Below are positions 36,418 to 49,163 of a DNA stretch of 64,000 nucleotides, one piece after another (positions within the stretch are counted from its first letter, which is position 1; every line of letters starts with the position of its first letter). The position numbers and the translations under genes are program-made. The DNA is from Wolfiporia cocos (Eukaryota > Basidiomycota > Agaricomycetes > Polyporales > Phaeolaceae). A model generated the notes under the pieces. The model saw only the letters and a program-made list of their open reading frames with translations, was not told the origin of the DNA and did no database searches. Location: assembly GCA_029448655.1 (NCBI GenBank), contig JACCLO010000005.1, forward strand, positions 1,488,001 through 1,552,000. Direction: 5' to 3'.

Positions 36418-37200
36418 CTATCCGAGCTCCTGCAAGAACGATGACAGTCCCTGAACAGAGTATTTAGCCTCCTGCTTCTCCCGCTCTTGCTTCTCGCGGT
36501 TCCGGGCGAGCAGGCCCTGCAGGCCTGCAGACTTCTTGGGGCGTGCCTTCGAGCGAGCCGGGGCGGGGGTCGCAGCCGAGGGCGAAGATTTGCTGATGGG
36601 TGGGGCAGACTTGCTAAGCGGGTCGGATTTTGAGGAATTTGAAGACGGATGATGTGGCGGGCGCGGCAAAATTTGCGATGACGGGGAGGCGCGTGAAGAG
36701 GCTGGAGCATCCGAGGGCTGGCGAGGCTGCGGAGGGGCTACGCGCGTGGGTTCCCGGGCAAGCGCGCCAGCAACGCCTGCGTCCTTCTTCTGGTCTGCCG
36801 CAGCTCCGCTGCTCGCGTCCGGAGGCAGTAGCGCCCTCCTCTTCCGCGGCTGCGGAAACACAGCCGCAGACGCGGAGGCCCCCTCGAGGGGAAGGACGTC
36901 TTCGTATCCGCACGCGCCACAGGACATGCGCACCGCTCGCGTGGAGGGGGCAGGCTCGTCACGGTGCGTGTGCGTGCGCGGCCGCTTGCGCGTGCGCGTG
37001 GATCTGACACGGCCTCCGCTGAGGAAGTACGCCGCGCCGCATGCCGGGCAATGCGTGGGCCGCAAGGCGGCGGGGGCGTCCGGGGCGCGGCGGGCGTGGA
37101 GGGCGGCGACGGACGGGGCGACGGGGGCGAGGACGAACGGGATGGCGAGCTGGAAGCTGAGCGTCGCGGCGGGCGTCGTCGCGGGGGCCACAGCCTGCAT
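36418..37200 (-). CDS. Rpr2/Snm1-like zinc-binding protein (putative RNase P/MRP subunit)
   Basis: An intronless 260-aa ORF. The first true ATG is at 37200 (MQAVAPATTPAATLSF); the longer frame upstream opens only with TTG. Two cysteine pairs, CPAC (followed by GAAYFLSGG) and CGAC (MSCGACGYED), form a zinc-ribbon layout separated by a basic loop (RTRKRPRTHTHR), as in Rpr2/Rpp21/Snm1 proteins of RNase P and RNase MRP, which process tRNA and rRNA precursors. The remainder is Ala/Pro/Ser-rich with Lys/Arg patches and ends in a conserved-looking helix (LQGLLARNREKQEREKQ, then VQGLSSFLQELG). Assignment rests mainly on the cysteine arrangement and architecture, so it is moderate. Confidence 0.6.
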   Translation of the reverse strand: MQAVAPATTPAATLSFQLAIPFVLAPVAPSVAALHARRAPDAPAALRPTHCPACGAAYFLSGGRVRSTRTRKRPRTHTHRDEPAPSTRAVRMSCGACGYEDVLPLEGASASAAVFPQPRKRRALLPPDASSGAAADQKKDAGVAGALAREPTRVAPPQPRQPSDAPASSRASPSSQILPRPPHHPSSNSSKSDPLSKSAPPISKSSPSAATPAPARSKARPKKSAGLQGLLARNREKQEREKQEAKYSVQGLSSFLQELG

Positions 37201-37419
37201 CGGAGAACGAGGAGGAGAGGATCTGGGGACCCAAAGTTCCCACGCGATCGGTAGCAAAGGCGGGCCCAATTAGGAAGCTGCCAACGTTGCGGGCCATGCG
37301 CTTTTGTTCTCGCATTGTACTGCGAGCGCTTGGCCGATTGAAATGCAGCCACCGCGCAATAAAGTCCTCCCCTTCTCTCCTCCTCCCCACCCTCCCCTCC
37401 CCGACACACTTCGCCCGCC

Positions 37420-38962
37420 ATGAACCGCGCCGCGCGCGCCCGCTCTCCCACCACCGCCTCCAAGCCGCACGACGGCGCCGACTATGCCCCCGTCTCCCCC
37501 CCGCGCACCCCGCCGCGGCAGCGCGGTGGCTCCCTCTCCAACCCGCGCAACTGGCTCTCGCGCAACGCCAGCAACAGCAGCGGGAACATCGGCGCCGCAT
37601 ACGCGCCCTCGAAACCCGTACGTATCTCCGAGCCCAAGCTCACCTCCGGACTGGACGTAATCATGCAACAGCGCGGAAACATACTCGGTGCGGGCGCGAC
37701 GATCGTCAGGACGCCCCAGGATGCATTGGCCGTCCCCGGCGCGTCCTCCCGCAGAGACGACGACAACGCCACCCATGTGCAGCCGCTGGCGAGTCTGCGC
37801 TCCGAGACCCTGCGCCCCGAAAGCCGCGCGCTGCCCCCGCTTCCCGCCGCGGAGTCCCCGCTGTGCGATGGGCCACTCCGCCCGGCCACACCACCCCGTC
37901 CGGTGCGCGCTCCCCCGGCACCGCCAGAGACCGCGCAGCTCGAGCGTGCCATGTCCGACGCGTCTACAGTCTGCGAAACTATGGTCTGCGACAGCGACAG
38001 CGGCTCAATCCGGTCCCTCCGCTCCTCGCTCAAGACGCGCTCGCCTGTGCCCTCTGTGTACTCGCCTCCCGTCCCCGAGCTTCCCGCAAATATTAGCTGC
38101 TCCCCGCCTCCACCGCCATTCGAGGCCATCCTGCTCTCGCCGCCGCCGACGGGCACCGTTGACCCTGCGCGTGTCATCGTAACGCTCGAGACGGGGACCG
38201 TGACGCAGCGCACGACATTGCGCACATTACTTTCCCGCCCATCGTTCCTGGCCACATATCTGCAGGAGCTCATCCCGTCGTCCACCGCGAGCCTGCGCCG
38301 GCGCGATTCGGAGTCAACATACTCGCAGACGTCCGATTCGGACGTCAGTGACGCGGGAAGCCCTATCAGTTCGGTATTCCAGAACCACCTCGCGTCCTCG
38401 GGGCTCCTCCCGCAGGCGTCTACAAGCATGCACGTCTTCCTCGACCGCCCGAGCGCTCCGTGAGTCCCGTCCCCTAACCCACCCCCTTTCTGCCTCCCTT
38501 CACACCGCGCTAACCGATCCGTGGTCGTCACGCCACAGATACACGCACATCCTCAACTACCTCCGCACACCGCCGGGCACGCCCGAGCACCCCGCGGCGC
38601 TGCCGCACGCGGCGAAGCTGAGCAGCGGTGCGTCCGCGCGGCTGGACGCGCTGCTCGAGCTGCGGGACGAGGCGCGCTTCCTCGACCTCGAGGAGCTGTA
38701 CCGCCTGTGCTGCGACGAGGTGCGCGCGCGCGCGGTGCGCCCCGCGCCGCTCGGCCTGCACGTGCGCGGGTTCAGCTCCGGCTCTGGGAGCAGCGCGAGC
38801 CTCAGGAGCGTGTCGACGCTCCGCGACATCGCCGAGTGCGACGACCGCGGGGAGAAGGCGGCGTGTGCGGAGAAGGTCGGCTCGCAGCAGCGCGGGCGCA
38901 CGAGTACGAGGCCGGAGGGGGCTGCGCCCGTCCGGTCACGACCGAATCCTGGATGGATATGA
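37420..38962 (+). CDS. BTB/POZ (T1-like) domain protein
   Basis: Exons 37420-38459 and 38539-38962 give 487 aa. The first ~235 residues are a Ser/Pro-rich low-complexity region. A BTB domain of the potassium-channel-tetramerisation type begins at about residue 248 (VIVTLETGTVTQRTTLRTLL), is interrupted by a Ser/Asp-rich insert, and continues with FLDRPSAPYTHILNYLRTPPG and LLELRDEARFLDLEELYRLCC. The intron lies between Pro and Tyr of the conserved FLDRP..YTHILNYLR core. BTB proteins of this type oligomerise, often as Cullin-3 adaptors. The antisense strand has a 349-aa ORF caused by high GC; the BTB match identifies the correct strand. Confidence 0.85.
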
Positions 38963-39928
38963 TCTCGCTATGATCTCCTTTGTTCTTGTTCTCTTACTTG
39001 TTTCTGTCTCTGCCACTCGTCTACCTCCTCTATTTACGACGACTCATGGATGCGCCTTTGGAAGACTGACACGACCCTGGACTGGACGGAGTATCGCACT
39101 ACTCACATTCACTCACTCACCCCCTCACTTGTAGCAGTATAGTTATTGCATCACCGCACGACTTGCGCGCATGTTTGATGCACTGGTCGCTCCTTGCTCG
39201 CGCTGTATTACTATTTACCCTATCGGCCTGCGGATATGCCTCCTTGATGGATGGGATCTGGCGTAATGTCATGTTCCTCATGTTGTAATCGTACGCAGGA
39301 GCGGCAGTCGTGTCTCAGTCGGTTCTGTGTGCGGTCCTGGGTGCGGCAGTGGCTGCGGCGTATGCATTTTGATGTGGCCCCGCGTTGTGGACGACATGAC
39401 AGTGACATGTGGGCAGCAGGCCACCAACTTGCAGCATGCATCCAGTTCTCCACCGAGTTCTTTCTGTGTTCCGTAGTACTTCCGAGCTAGCGACCAGATG
39501 ACTTCTCCGCGGACCTGTTCGCCACATGCCCAACTCGACTCCAATTGTTGCACGTTGTACATCGAGATGAATAGGATCAAACATCCCTGCCTCGATGTCA
39601 AGAGATGTCAGTACCAAAGAATGGAGCTGGCAATTGTACATTACGTCACCGCGCTGTGCGTACAAGAGGAAGAGTGCTGGAATGAATTAGAGAAGAAATC
39701 AACGGGAACAAATCGTGCAAGTCCAGGTAGTAATACAACGTCAGTACAAGAGAGAGCCGATTTGTAAAAGCTCCTAGGACGTCAGCAAAAGCAATACGGG
39801 AATGGATCCCGGTCGTAGATGCACTCTGGTGAGAAGCGGCGAGATGGGATGTACACGGAGGTAACAGTGCCCCTACTGCCAGCTCGGCCCCAGGAGGGAT
39901 CGAACCTGGCACCTTGATGCGCTATACT
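38963..39928. other. Gene-poor gap 3' of the BTB gene
   Basis: About 0.97 kb between the BTB stop and the gag stop. I see only short random ORFs, no LTR pair and no pol domain. A tRNA B-box-like motif lies at the right end (separate entry). Confidence 0.45.
39896..39906 (-). other. tRNA B-box-like motif (GGTTCGATCCC), no complete tRNA
   Basis: The minus strand carries a perfect pol III B-box-like sequence just after the gag stop codon, preceded by an A-box-like stretch (AGTAGAGTATAGCGC) about a dozen bases earlier. That spacing is too short for a tRNA, and the T-stem pairs poorly, with no acceptor stem. It may be a tRNA-derived scrap or chance. Confidence 0.25.
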
Positions 39929-40714
39929 CTACTGATCCCTACCATACCCATTCCTACCCTTTCGTCTTCGTTTCGAGCGGTGATTCTCAGTGGTGTGATT
40001 GTCTTTGCCACATTTCTCGCAGCGTCTCCTCCGGAAAAGACCCTCCATGCTCTTGATACTCGTGATGACGTCTGTCGCCGTGAGAGTCGAGATTGTGTTC
40101 TTGTCAAAGGTAATGATCCTGTAGAACAGATGATGATAGGAGTCGGGAAGGGCAGAGAGTATAGCAAAGACCCGTTGTATCTCGGATATCTCGACTCCGC
40201 CGTCGGCGAGTTCATCACAGAGATCCAGCAGCTCATAAGCTTGGTCTTCCACTGTCTTGTTGGAATCCTCGCTGAACCTATACTTCGCGATCTTCTCCCA
40301 TAACCCAAACATGTCGGCGAGGCTGTGCGTGCCGTAATTCCGCTTGATACTCTGCCACAGCACCGCCGCAGACGACTCCTCATAGGCGAGGTGTTGGCAT
40401 CCACGACCGAGAGATCTCCGTATAACTGCAAGCGCCGTGTCATCTCTGAGAAGCCACTCCTCGTACTCCTCTTCCGTGGGCGTATATAGATCCGCAGAGG
40501 TGGCTTTGAAAGGAGGCTTGCCACTCGGCCCACCGGAGACGACACATTTCCAGACGCCTGCTCTCATCAGCGCGCATCGCACCCCACGACTCCACCGCCA
40601 ATAGTTGTGGCCGTCAAATTCAGGTGAGGACGAAGGTATCTCCACGTCCCAAGGGTCGGAATCCATCGATGCGAGATTATTTCCGACTGGGTTCCCTGGT
40701 GAAGGAATGCCCAT
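39929..40714 (-). mobile_element. Solitary Ty1/copia-type gag ORF
   Basis: An intact intronless ORF of 261 aa from the ATG at 40714 (MGIPSPGNPVGNNLASMD) shows the copia gag layout: N-terminal FDGHNYWRWSRGVRCAL (W-rich), AVLWQSIKRNYGTHSLADMFGLWEKI, VEDQAYELLDLCDELADGG, FAILSALPDSYHHLFY, then a basic C-terminus with a zinc-knuckle-like motif CEKCGKDNHTTENH at about residues 232-245. The knuckle is C-X2-C-X4-H-X4-H; the usual last cysteine is histidine. No protease, integrase or reverse transcriptase is found in the 0.8-1 kb on either side and no LTRs are evident. It is either the remnant of a degraded element or a gag retained on its own. Confidence 0.8.
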
Positions 40715-41517
40715 TTGAGGAAGAATTGAGCAGATAATTTGGAGAATATAAGCGTTATTCATTCACCGCTCAAAATATACGCGAGTATCAGAAGGGACGG
40801 CGCAGCTTCACCAGATAGTACGCTGCTTGCGGTGTACTTCTATCCACGTAGATGGCATGAAACAAACACGATATCAAAGCGAATCACCGGATGCCACACA
40901 CTACAGGGTAGTTGTGGCCTAACGCCACACGGTGACGTGCCTAAAGGGCAGTTGCCACGCTGTTGCTATAATGGTTAACAGAGCAAAAGGCCGTGCTGAT
41001 ACACCACTCGCCACGGAGATGGAAGTGATGCAAGCAGTAACTGACAGGGATGGCAGGATCGTTGACCATGCCTTCCACCTTCCACATGGCTGGAACGCAT
41101 GACACACACGTGCGCATAAGGCTTTGACCATCCGTATCGTATGTATTTCGAGGACCGAGTCAGCAGTGCATACGGGCTCACAAGTTAGAGATAAGAACAG
41201 CGATATATTGTTGGCAGCATCAACTCATGAAGACATCAACGAAACATACAGCCTCGAAGTACAACGGCAGGTAGCAGCTGGACAACAGACAGTACTGGAG
41301 CGGACCGTGGTTTGCTCGATAAGCAGCATTGAGGTGGATGCCGGAGAGCGTAGGGGCAGCTGACAGCAGAAGAAAGAGAACTAGAGGGATTGCAGGAAGA
41401 AGATGTGAATATGGTCCGGGCCTCTGAGCATATCGACTTCATCACTTTCGTATCGTACACGCAACGCCACATTGCGCTGCATTACAGATTGTACAAGCGA
41501 CGGCGAACATTGCGGCA
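40715..41517. other. Gap between gag ORF and SSD1
   Basis: This 803-bp gap has no gene I can support. No inverted or direct terminal repeat or target-site duplication around the gag ORF was recognised by eye. Confidence 0.4.
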
Positions 41518-44500
41518 TTACTTCCGTTCGGCGTACGGGTTGACGCTATACACCTTGATGACGGGCGGACTCTTCGTGAGATCGGCAGTTACAATGACCT
41601 GCGATAAAATCAGCATGCAGGCTTTGGCATCAGAAGCGTTAGACAACATACAGGTACAGTCTGGAGTTCACGAATCTCCTGGATCTTGTGGCCTGATGGA
41701 GTCGTACGCAGACCCCCAAAGCGCGGTGCAGCTTTGTTCTTGGAAATGAGCCGCTGCTTGGATGTCTCTACTTCCTCCTTGGGTTCTTCGCGCCCAAGGA
41801 CGATCTCGTCCTCCTCTGCGTCATCGTCCTCATCGAAGAGAGCCTTCTCATCGTGCACCGAGCGCGAAGCGACCTCCATCTTAACCGCATGCTGCTCTGC
41901 ATTTTGCTTGACCTTCTTGAGATGCTCATCGTCACTGTTCTCCGCCAGCCAGCTGATCACGTCCCGGTTCGACCAATAAATCTGAAGGGTGTGTGTGTGC
42001 TCATCGTAGACATGATTCTACGCCAAAACAATTAGTTTTAGAAAGTAGTTCGCTAGTCACAGAACTACTCACATCGATGGGCATTTGGTCAACGTGAACC
42101 CGCTTTTCGATACCGAACTCAGGGACGAGGACGTCGAATGCAGCATCCAGCACTCCAACAACTCTGGCCTCGCGGATGACAGGTCCATAACGTTGCGTGA
42201 GGTCAGAAATCAGGATACACAAGTACAGGTGAGTAGATTGTTCCTGTGCCAGCTTGGCAGAATCACGTTTGCTGTGGGTGTGGTCAACAGAGTCTCTAAG
42301 GCACCTAAGGCTTTCACGTACATATTGCACTGCTGGGCAACCTTCGCGACTGCGTCCCGGTCCATGGTGAACTTGGGCTCAGCTATGGGAGACAGTCAGT
42401 GTTTGTTCTGTGATGAACGCGTATAACTCACATCCGCCCTGTAAGATGGAATCCAGTTGGCGGTGAACCAGGATATCCGCATATCGACGGATGGGAGATG
42501 TGAAGTGGGTGTACAGCGGAACGTTCAGCGCGTAGTGACCGTATTTGGCGATGTCAAGCATGCCGGCGCAGAAGTATTTCGCCCCCGTGGAAGCCTTCCT
42601 GAAGAAGAGCTCCAAAATCTTGCGTGCATTCGGGTCCGTCACAGTCTGGAATGACTTCATCAACGCTCCAGGGGACGATGTGTCCATCTTGTAACCCATG
42701 CGCTCTGCACGCTCCGCAAAGGCAGCCTACATTTTTATTAGTGGCAAGACAAACAGAAAACGGCACAGTACTCACAATGCGTCGGTCAATGGGCGAGTCA
42801 TGACGGCGGAGAAGTGCCTGCTCTGAAAAGTGTACCGCAACTTGCTGAGCAACCGCAATGTTTGAGAGTAGCATGAACTGTCAGATTAACTCTTCAGTGT
42901 GATAGCATGGAGTCAGATATCAAGATCAACTAACCTCCTCAACGAGGTGATGCGCGTCAGCGCGCTCATATTGCCAGCAGTCCACAGGCATTCCGCTGTC
43001 GTCAAGTTTGAAGCTCAGCTTCATGGAGTCCGTGCGAACACAGCCATTCTCAAAGCGACGTTGACGGAGATGTTGCGCGAGCTCGTGGAGGACTTTAATG
43101 TCCGTCACAATGTCTGCTGCAGCGTGCTCGGGAGCCACATTGAATGTCACTTCACTCCCCTCAATGGCCGTCTGCGCGTCTTGGTAGCTGAGCTTGGCCG
43201 ATGACCTACACAACACAATGAGTGGAGAGTGGCAGGCAAAATTTAATCGGCTTACTTGATTACTGTCTTGCCGAACCACTTCTTGACAACCTTCGCATCC
43301 TTAGTCATCGTGAAGATGATTGAGAATGCGAGGCGCTCCTGGCCAGGGACAAGACTGCACAGCTGCTCGCTCAACGCAGGCGGCAGCATTGGGACGGCAC
43401 GCTGAATGAGGTAGACACTAGTGGCGCGCTTACGAGCGTCACGATCCAGGGCCGTGTTGGGTTTCACGAAGTACGAAACATCGGTGATGTGTACGCCGAT
43501 GTCGTACGTACCGTCTTCGTTCGTCTTGACAGAAAGTGCATCATCCATATCCTTGGCGGTGTGAGGGTCGATGGTGAAAATGCGCTCGCCACGCAGGTCC
43601 TTGCGGAGCTCTAACTCCCGTTCGGGAATGCTGTACCAGTCATCATTGAATGATACAATATCAACTGCCTGAAATCAGCTCACCTCCATGGAAGCGGAGG
43701 AAGACACTTCATGACACTCTCGCCGAAGTCCTCATTGGGGAAGTTGCAGTCCTTGAGAAGTGCACTAGTCTCGACCTCGATGTCGCCAATAGGTCCGAGC
43801 TCCTCCACCAAGGTACCGAATGGATGAAGAGAGCTTATGGGCTACGGTAGTCTTACTTGAGCGCACGCTATCAATAGGTATTTACTTTGACTTACGTGAC
43901 GCTTGATGCAAGCAACAAATAGCTTGTTAGCGTATGCTTCCGAATTCTGAACGAAGTCTGGCGGGGCTTGTTCGGTAGGGATGGCAATAAGTGGTACACG
44001 CTTGTCCGTCGGCTTAAACCAGACGATCTTGGGACGCTCGATAGGGCGTCTGGGCTCGTCGCCCTTGTCACCCTCGCGCTCGCGACGTTCAGCCTCCTGT
44101 TTCTCCTTCGTAGCAGCGGACGAGGGACGCAGCAGTCCCAGCGTGCCAGAGAAGAGTTGACCAGGCATACGCTCGACAACCGCGACGACATGCCCAGCAA
44201 ATTGAGGCTTAACTTCATCTGTGACTCTACAACAGGGCAACCTGGTCAGTTTACCGAAACACATGGATGATCTATAAACGCACTCTTCATCCTCGAAAAG
44301 CATCAAACCCTGCCCTTCAACCTCCACGTCGTCCTTCTTCTTGTCGTTCTTGCGTCCTGCCACGCCCCTCAAGTCGTATGCCGAGTTCTCCTCCTTCTTC
44401 CTCTTCTTTTCCTCCTTCTCTTTCTTCGTACCCCAAACTTCGTCGACGTCCAGCAGTTCTACGGCGACAATGTCGCCCTCAAGGGCACGATTACGGTCCT

Positions 44501-46534
44501 TAGAGCCGCAAATATAGATGTCGGCGTCCAAAACCTCAGTCGCTACGTACGCATCAGACCGATTACGTTTGTTGACTCGTAGTATACCAACGACAAGCTT
44601 GCCGGCCGCAAGGAGAGGTGGCAGCGAAGCCTGAGGGAGATAAGGAGCGAACAGCGACTTGCGCTGAGGTTGGTTCGACTGCTGTTGAAGCTGCGACTGG
44701 AATTGCTGCTGCTGCTGCTGGAGGATGTTAATCCCACCGAGGCCGAGGCCCATCATGTTTGCGGCCATCATGTTGGGTAGCATATTCGGGAAGCTGAAAG
44801 AAGCCATCTTCTGATGATGGCCGCCAGCGGCAGCGCGGAACTGCTGGAGACTGTTAAGTTGCGCCTGTGCCTGTGCGAGATCAGCAGCGAAGTTGCCACC
44901 CGACTGGATGGCCCCAACGCCACCATCTAAGAAACCATGTCAACGATCCAGCTCACACGGGGCAGAAGACAGGACTTACTAATGCGCCAGCTCGAATCGG
45001 TACGGGAGTGGCCGTTGCCCATGCCGGGAGGAGCGGCGAACCCATCGTCGAAGCCGTCATTGCTCTGCGAGAACCCAAGCCCACCGAGTCCAGATTGACT
45101 GCCCGACTTATTGAGGACGTTCACGCTGTGGCGTCTGCCGTGCCCGCGAGGCACGCCAGGGGCCTGGCCGTCCAAACCCATACCCATTCCACCAAGGCTG
45201 CCGAACTGCCCCATAGCACCCTGGGGACCGCTGAAAGGATTCATACCCATACCCATTGGAACAGTGCTGTGAACACGACGGTGAGCATTGGGACGATTAG
45301 GTGTGAGACCCGGAGTTTGGAAGGAGAGGACTTGGTTTGACGCAAGCTGCTGTTGGTAAAGCGCAGCCTGCTGTTGCTGCAAGGCTTCGATTTGGTTCTG
45401 GATGGCAATCTACAGAACACAATGAGTCGACCCGGACACATCATAAACACCAGCTCATACCTGCTCAGCCATAATGCCAGAGATTTCGGGTCCATTCTCC
45501 GCTTTCCTCTGGTTAGGTTCGGGACCAACGTCGTTGAAGTTCTGCTGAGACTGCTGGGGGAATTGGAAGCCAACGTCCTCTTCGTTGATGGGCGGACCCA
45601 TCGGCACACTCACGCTCTGGCTAGGACGGCGTCTGGCACCAAACATGAAGTTAGGCGCGAGCTGCGGACGACCGGACGGGCCAATAACCTCGCCCTGGTC
45701 CTGCTGAGCGAGTGCTTGGAAGCGAGGGGCAGTGAAGCTCTGCGACAACGAGCGGCGGGGATGAGCAGACTGATACACGCTCTCCTGGATCTCGCCCTCC
45801 TCCGTCGGGAAGTTGACCGGATTCTCCTCGATATCTTCCTGCATGGAGCCCAGGTTGGGAGAGTACGAGTTGAACCCGGGGTTGTTGCCTACGCCAAGGG
45901 AGGCAGCCTTGCGGTGCCTAGGCGGTTGTTCCACATTCGGGCCCGGATAGGCACCTGCGCCAGGCTGAAACACGGGCGCGTTCGGAGGCAAGTTGGAGCC
46001 CTGCACGGGGGTCATGGAGGCAGATGTGGTGAGTGAGGCGGGAGTGCCGCTGGGAGACTGACTTGAAGGTGTAGTGGTCTTCAGATCTGCGATGACGCGC
46101 TGCAGAGAGGAGAGCGCGTCGCTACTTTCTGCACCGAGCTGGGGTGCGGGGGAACCGGAGGGCTGTTTCTGCAGCGTCGCGGCGCCCTTGTTGCCACCCT
46201 GGCGACTACCCTGGGCTGAAGATGGGCCCTTGCGGTGGCCGCCAGAGCGCGCATTTCCGCTCTGAGACTTGCCACGTTGCTCTGTCTTCTTGCTATCGCT
46301 TCCCTTCTTGGTTGAGTCTGACCCGGATTCAGCACCCGTGGGAGCGTTGGACGCGCTCCTCTTGTTGCTAGTCCTGGACGATGGGCGTGGTCCGGCACCG
46401 TTGCTGACAGATGCTGCGCGGGAGCCGGTTCTCCTGCGCCCGCCATTATTCTGGGCGGGACCAGTAGAGAGCGGCCTCTTTTCCTCCTTCTTAGGAGGAT
46501 TGGGCTGGGTTTGAGGCGTTACTTCGTCGGTCAT
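41518..46534 (-). CDS. SSD1: SSD1/Dis3L2-family RNA-binding protein, RNB active-site signature intact
   Basis: Ssd1 proteins bind mRNAs of cell-wall and polarity genes and descend from Dis3L2 exonucleases. The start is ATG at 46534 ([18 protein letters not shown]); the end is [10 protein letters not shown] with TAA at 41518-41520. A long low-complexity N-terminus (Ser/Gly/Gln/Pro, with a Gln run near 44710) is followed by cold-shock domains ([59 protein letters not shown]; then [39 protein letters not shown]), the RNB domain ([62 protein letters not shown]) and a C-terminal S1-like part. About ten introns interrupt it. In the RNB signature [13 protein letters not shown] all four metal-binding aspartates are present, unlike in ascomycete Ssd1. 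Several upstream Ser/Arg patches could be kinase sites. Confidence 0.92.
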
Positions 46535-47037
46535 ATCGTTCGTGATGTAGAAGCTGAGCTATCCGAGGTTATGCAATGTTTTTGGCGTTTTGGTATTTCT
46601 GGACTATGGGCTGTGATGACTGACAATGCACGACGGTCAGATCACGTCGCGCAGCAAGTGACGCGTACCAACCGGAGAGAGAGATCAAAGTAGGAAGCTT
46701 TGCCCTGCAGGGCGAGTGGGGGTTTATGGAGTGGTTGCCTGGGTAGGCGGGGAGGGGCAGGGAGGGGTTATGCTTATCGTCGCGAGAGAGCAAGTCGCCA
46801 GCGAAAGCGCGACTGTATATCACCGGGCGGGGCAGCATCGTTTTCTCCCACGCCTGTTCGCTGCGCCGGAAGCAAATTATGCGCGCACTATCCCTTTCAC
46901 ATCCACCTCCTTGTCGCCGCAAGCCCGAGCAGCAGCGCAGTAATGACTACGGGCAGATGCTCAATGGGAAACGAAAGATTATATAGACTGTCCTAGGTAC
47001 GCTGGTAATGTTCTACGCCGAAACTCTACTGTGCCTA
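46535..47037. promoter_or_regulatory. SSD1 upstream region
   Basis: This 503-bp gap between the IDH2 stop and the SSD1 start, both on the minus strand, should contain the SSD1 promoter and 5' UTR. No uORF set or TATA box could be firmly assigned. Confidence 0.4.
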
Positions 47038-48864
<1,827 letters not shown>

Positions 48865-49163
48865 TTTTGCAGGGAGGAATGAGGAGGAAACAATCTGAGC
48901 GTGTTCAAGCCGAAAGAAACCCGAAAGTCGAAAATCAGAGTTGCACGTGCACTATGATGTATGTCCGGCCGTCTCTCCGAGAAGCTCGCGATAGGCGCTT
49001 ATTGGGTTAATAGCGGTTGTGCCACCCCGCACAGTTGTGGCATGGACTGTGGCGTGGCGATCGATATACATCAGGATACGAAGATAATTGTACAGCGAGC
49101 ACGTTATTATACACGTTTATATTCCATGATATGATCATAATTGTTCGTTTGCATGAATGGTAC

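Noticed and set aside
36746..37273. 175-aa plus-strand ORF
   Set aside because: Antisense to the Cys-pair zinc protein, low-complexity translation, no family match.
37482..38531. 349-aa minus-strand ORF
   Set aside because: Antisense to the BTB gene; the BTB motifs on the plus strand and their in-frame splice identify the coding strand.
39855..39935. Possible tRNA gene
   Set aside because: A B-box match is present, but the spacing to the A-box is too short and neither a cloverleaf nor an acceptor stem can be drawn.
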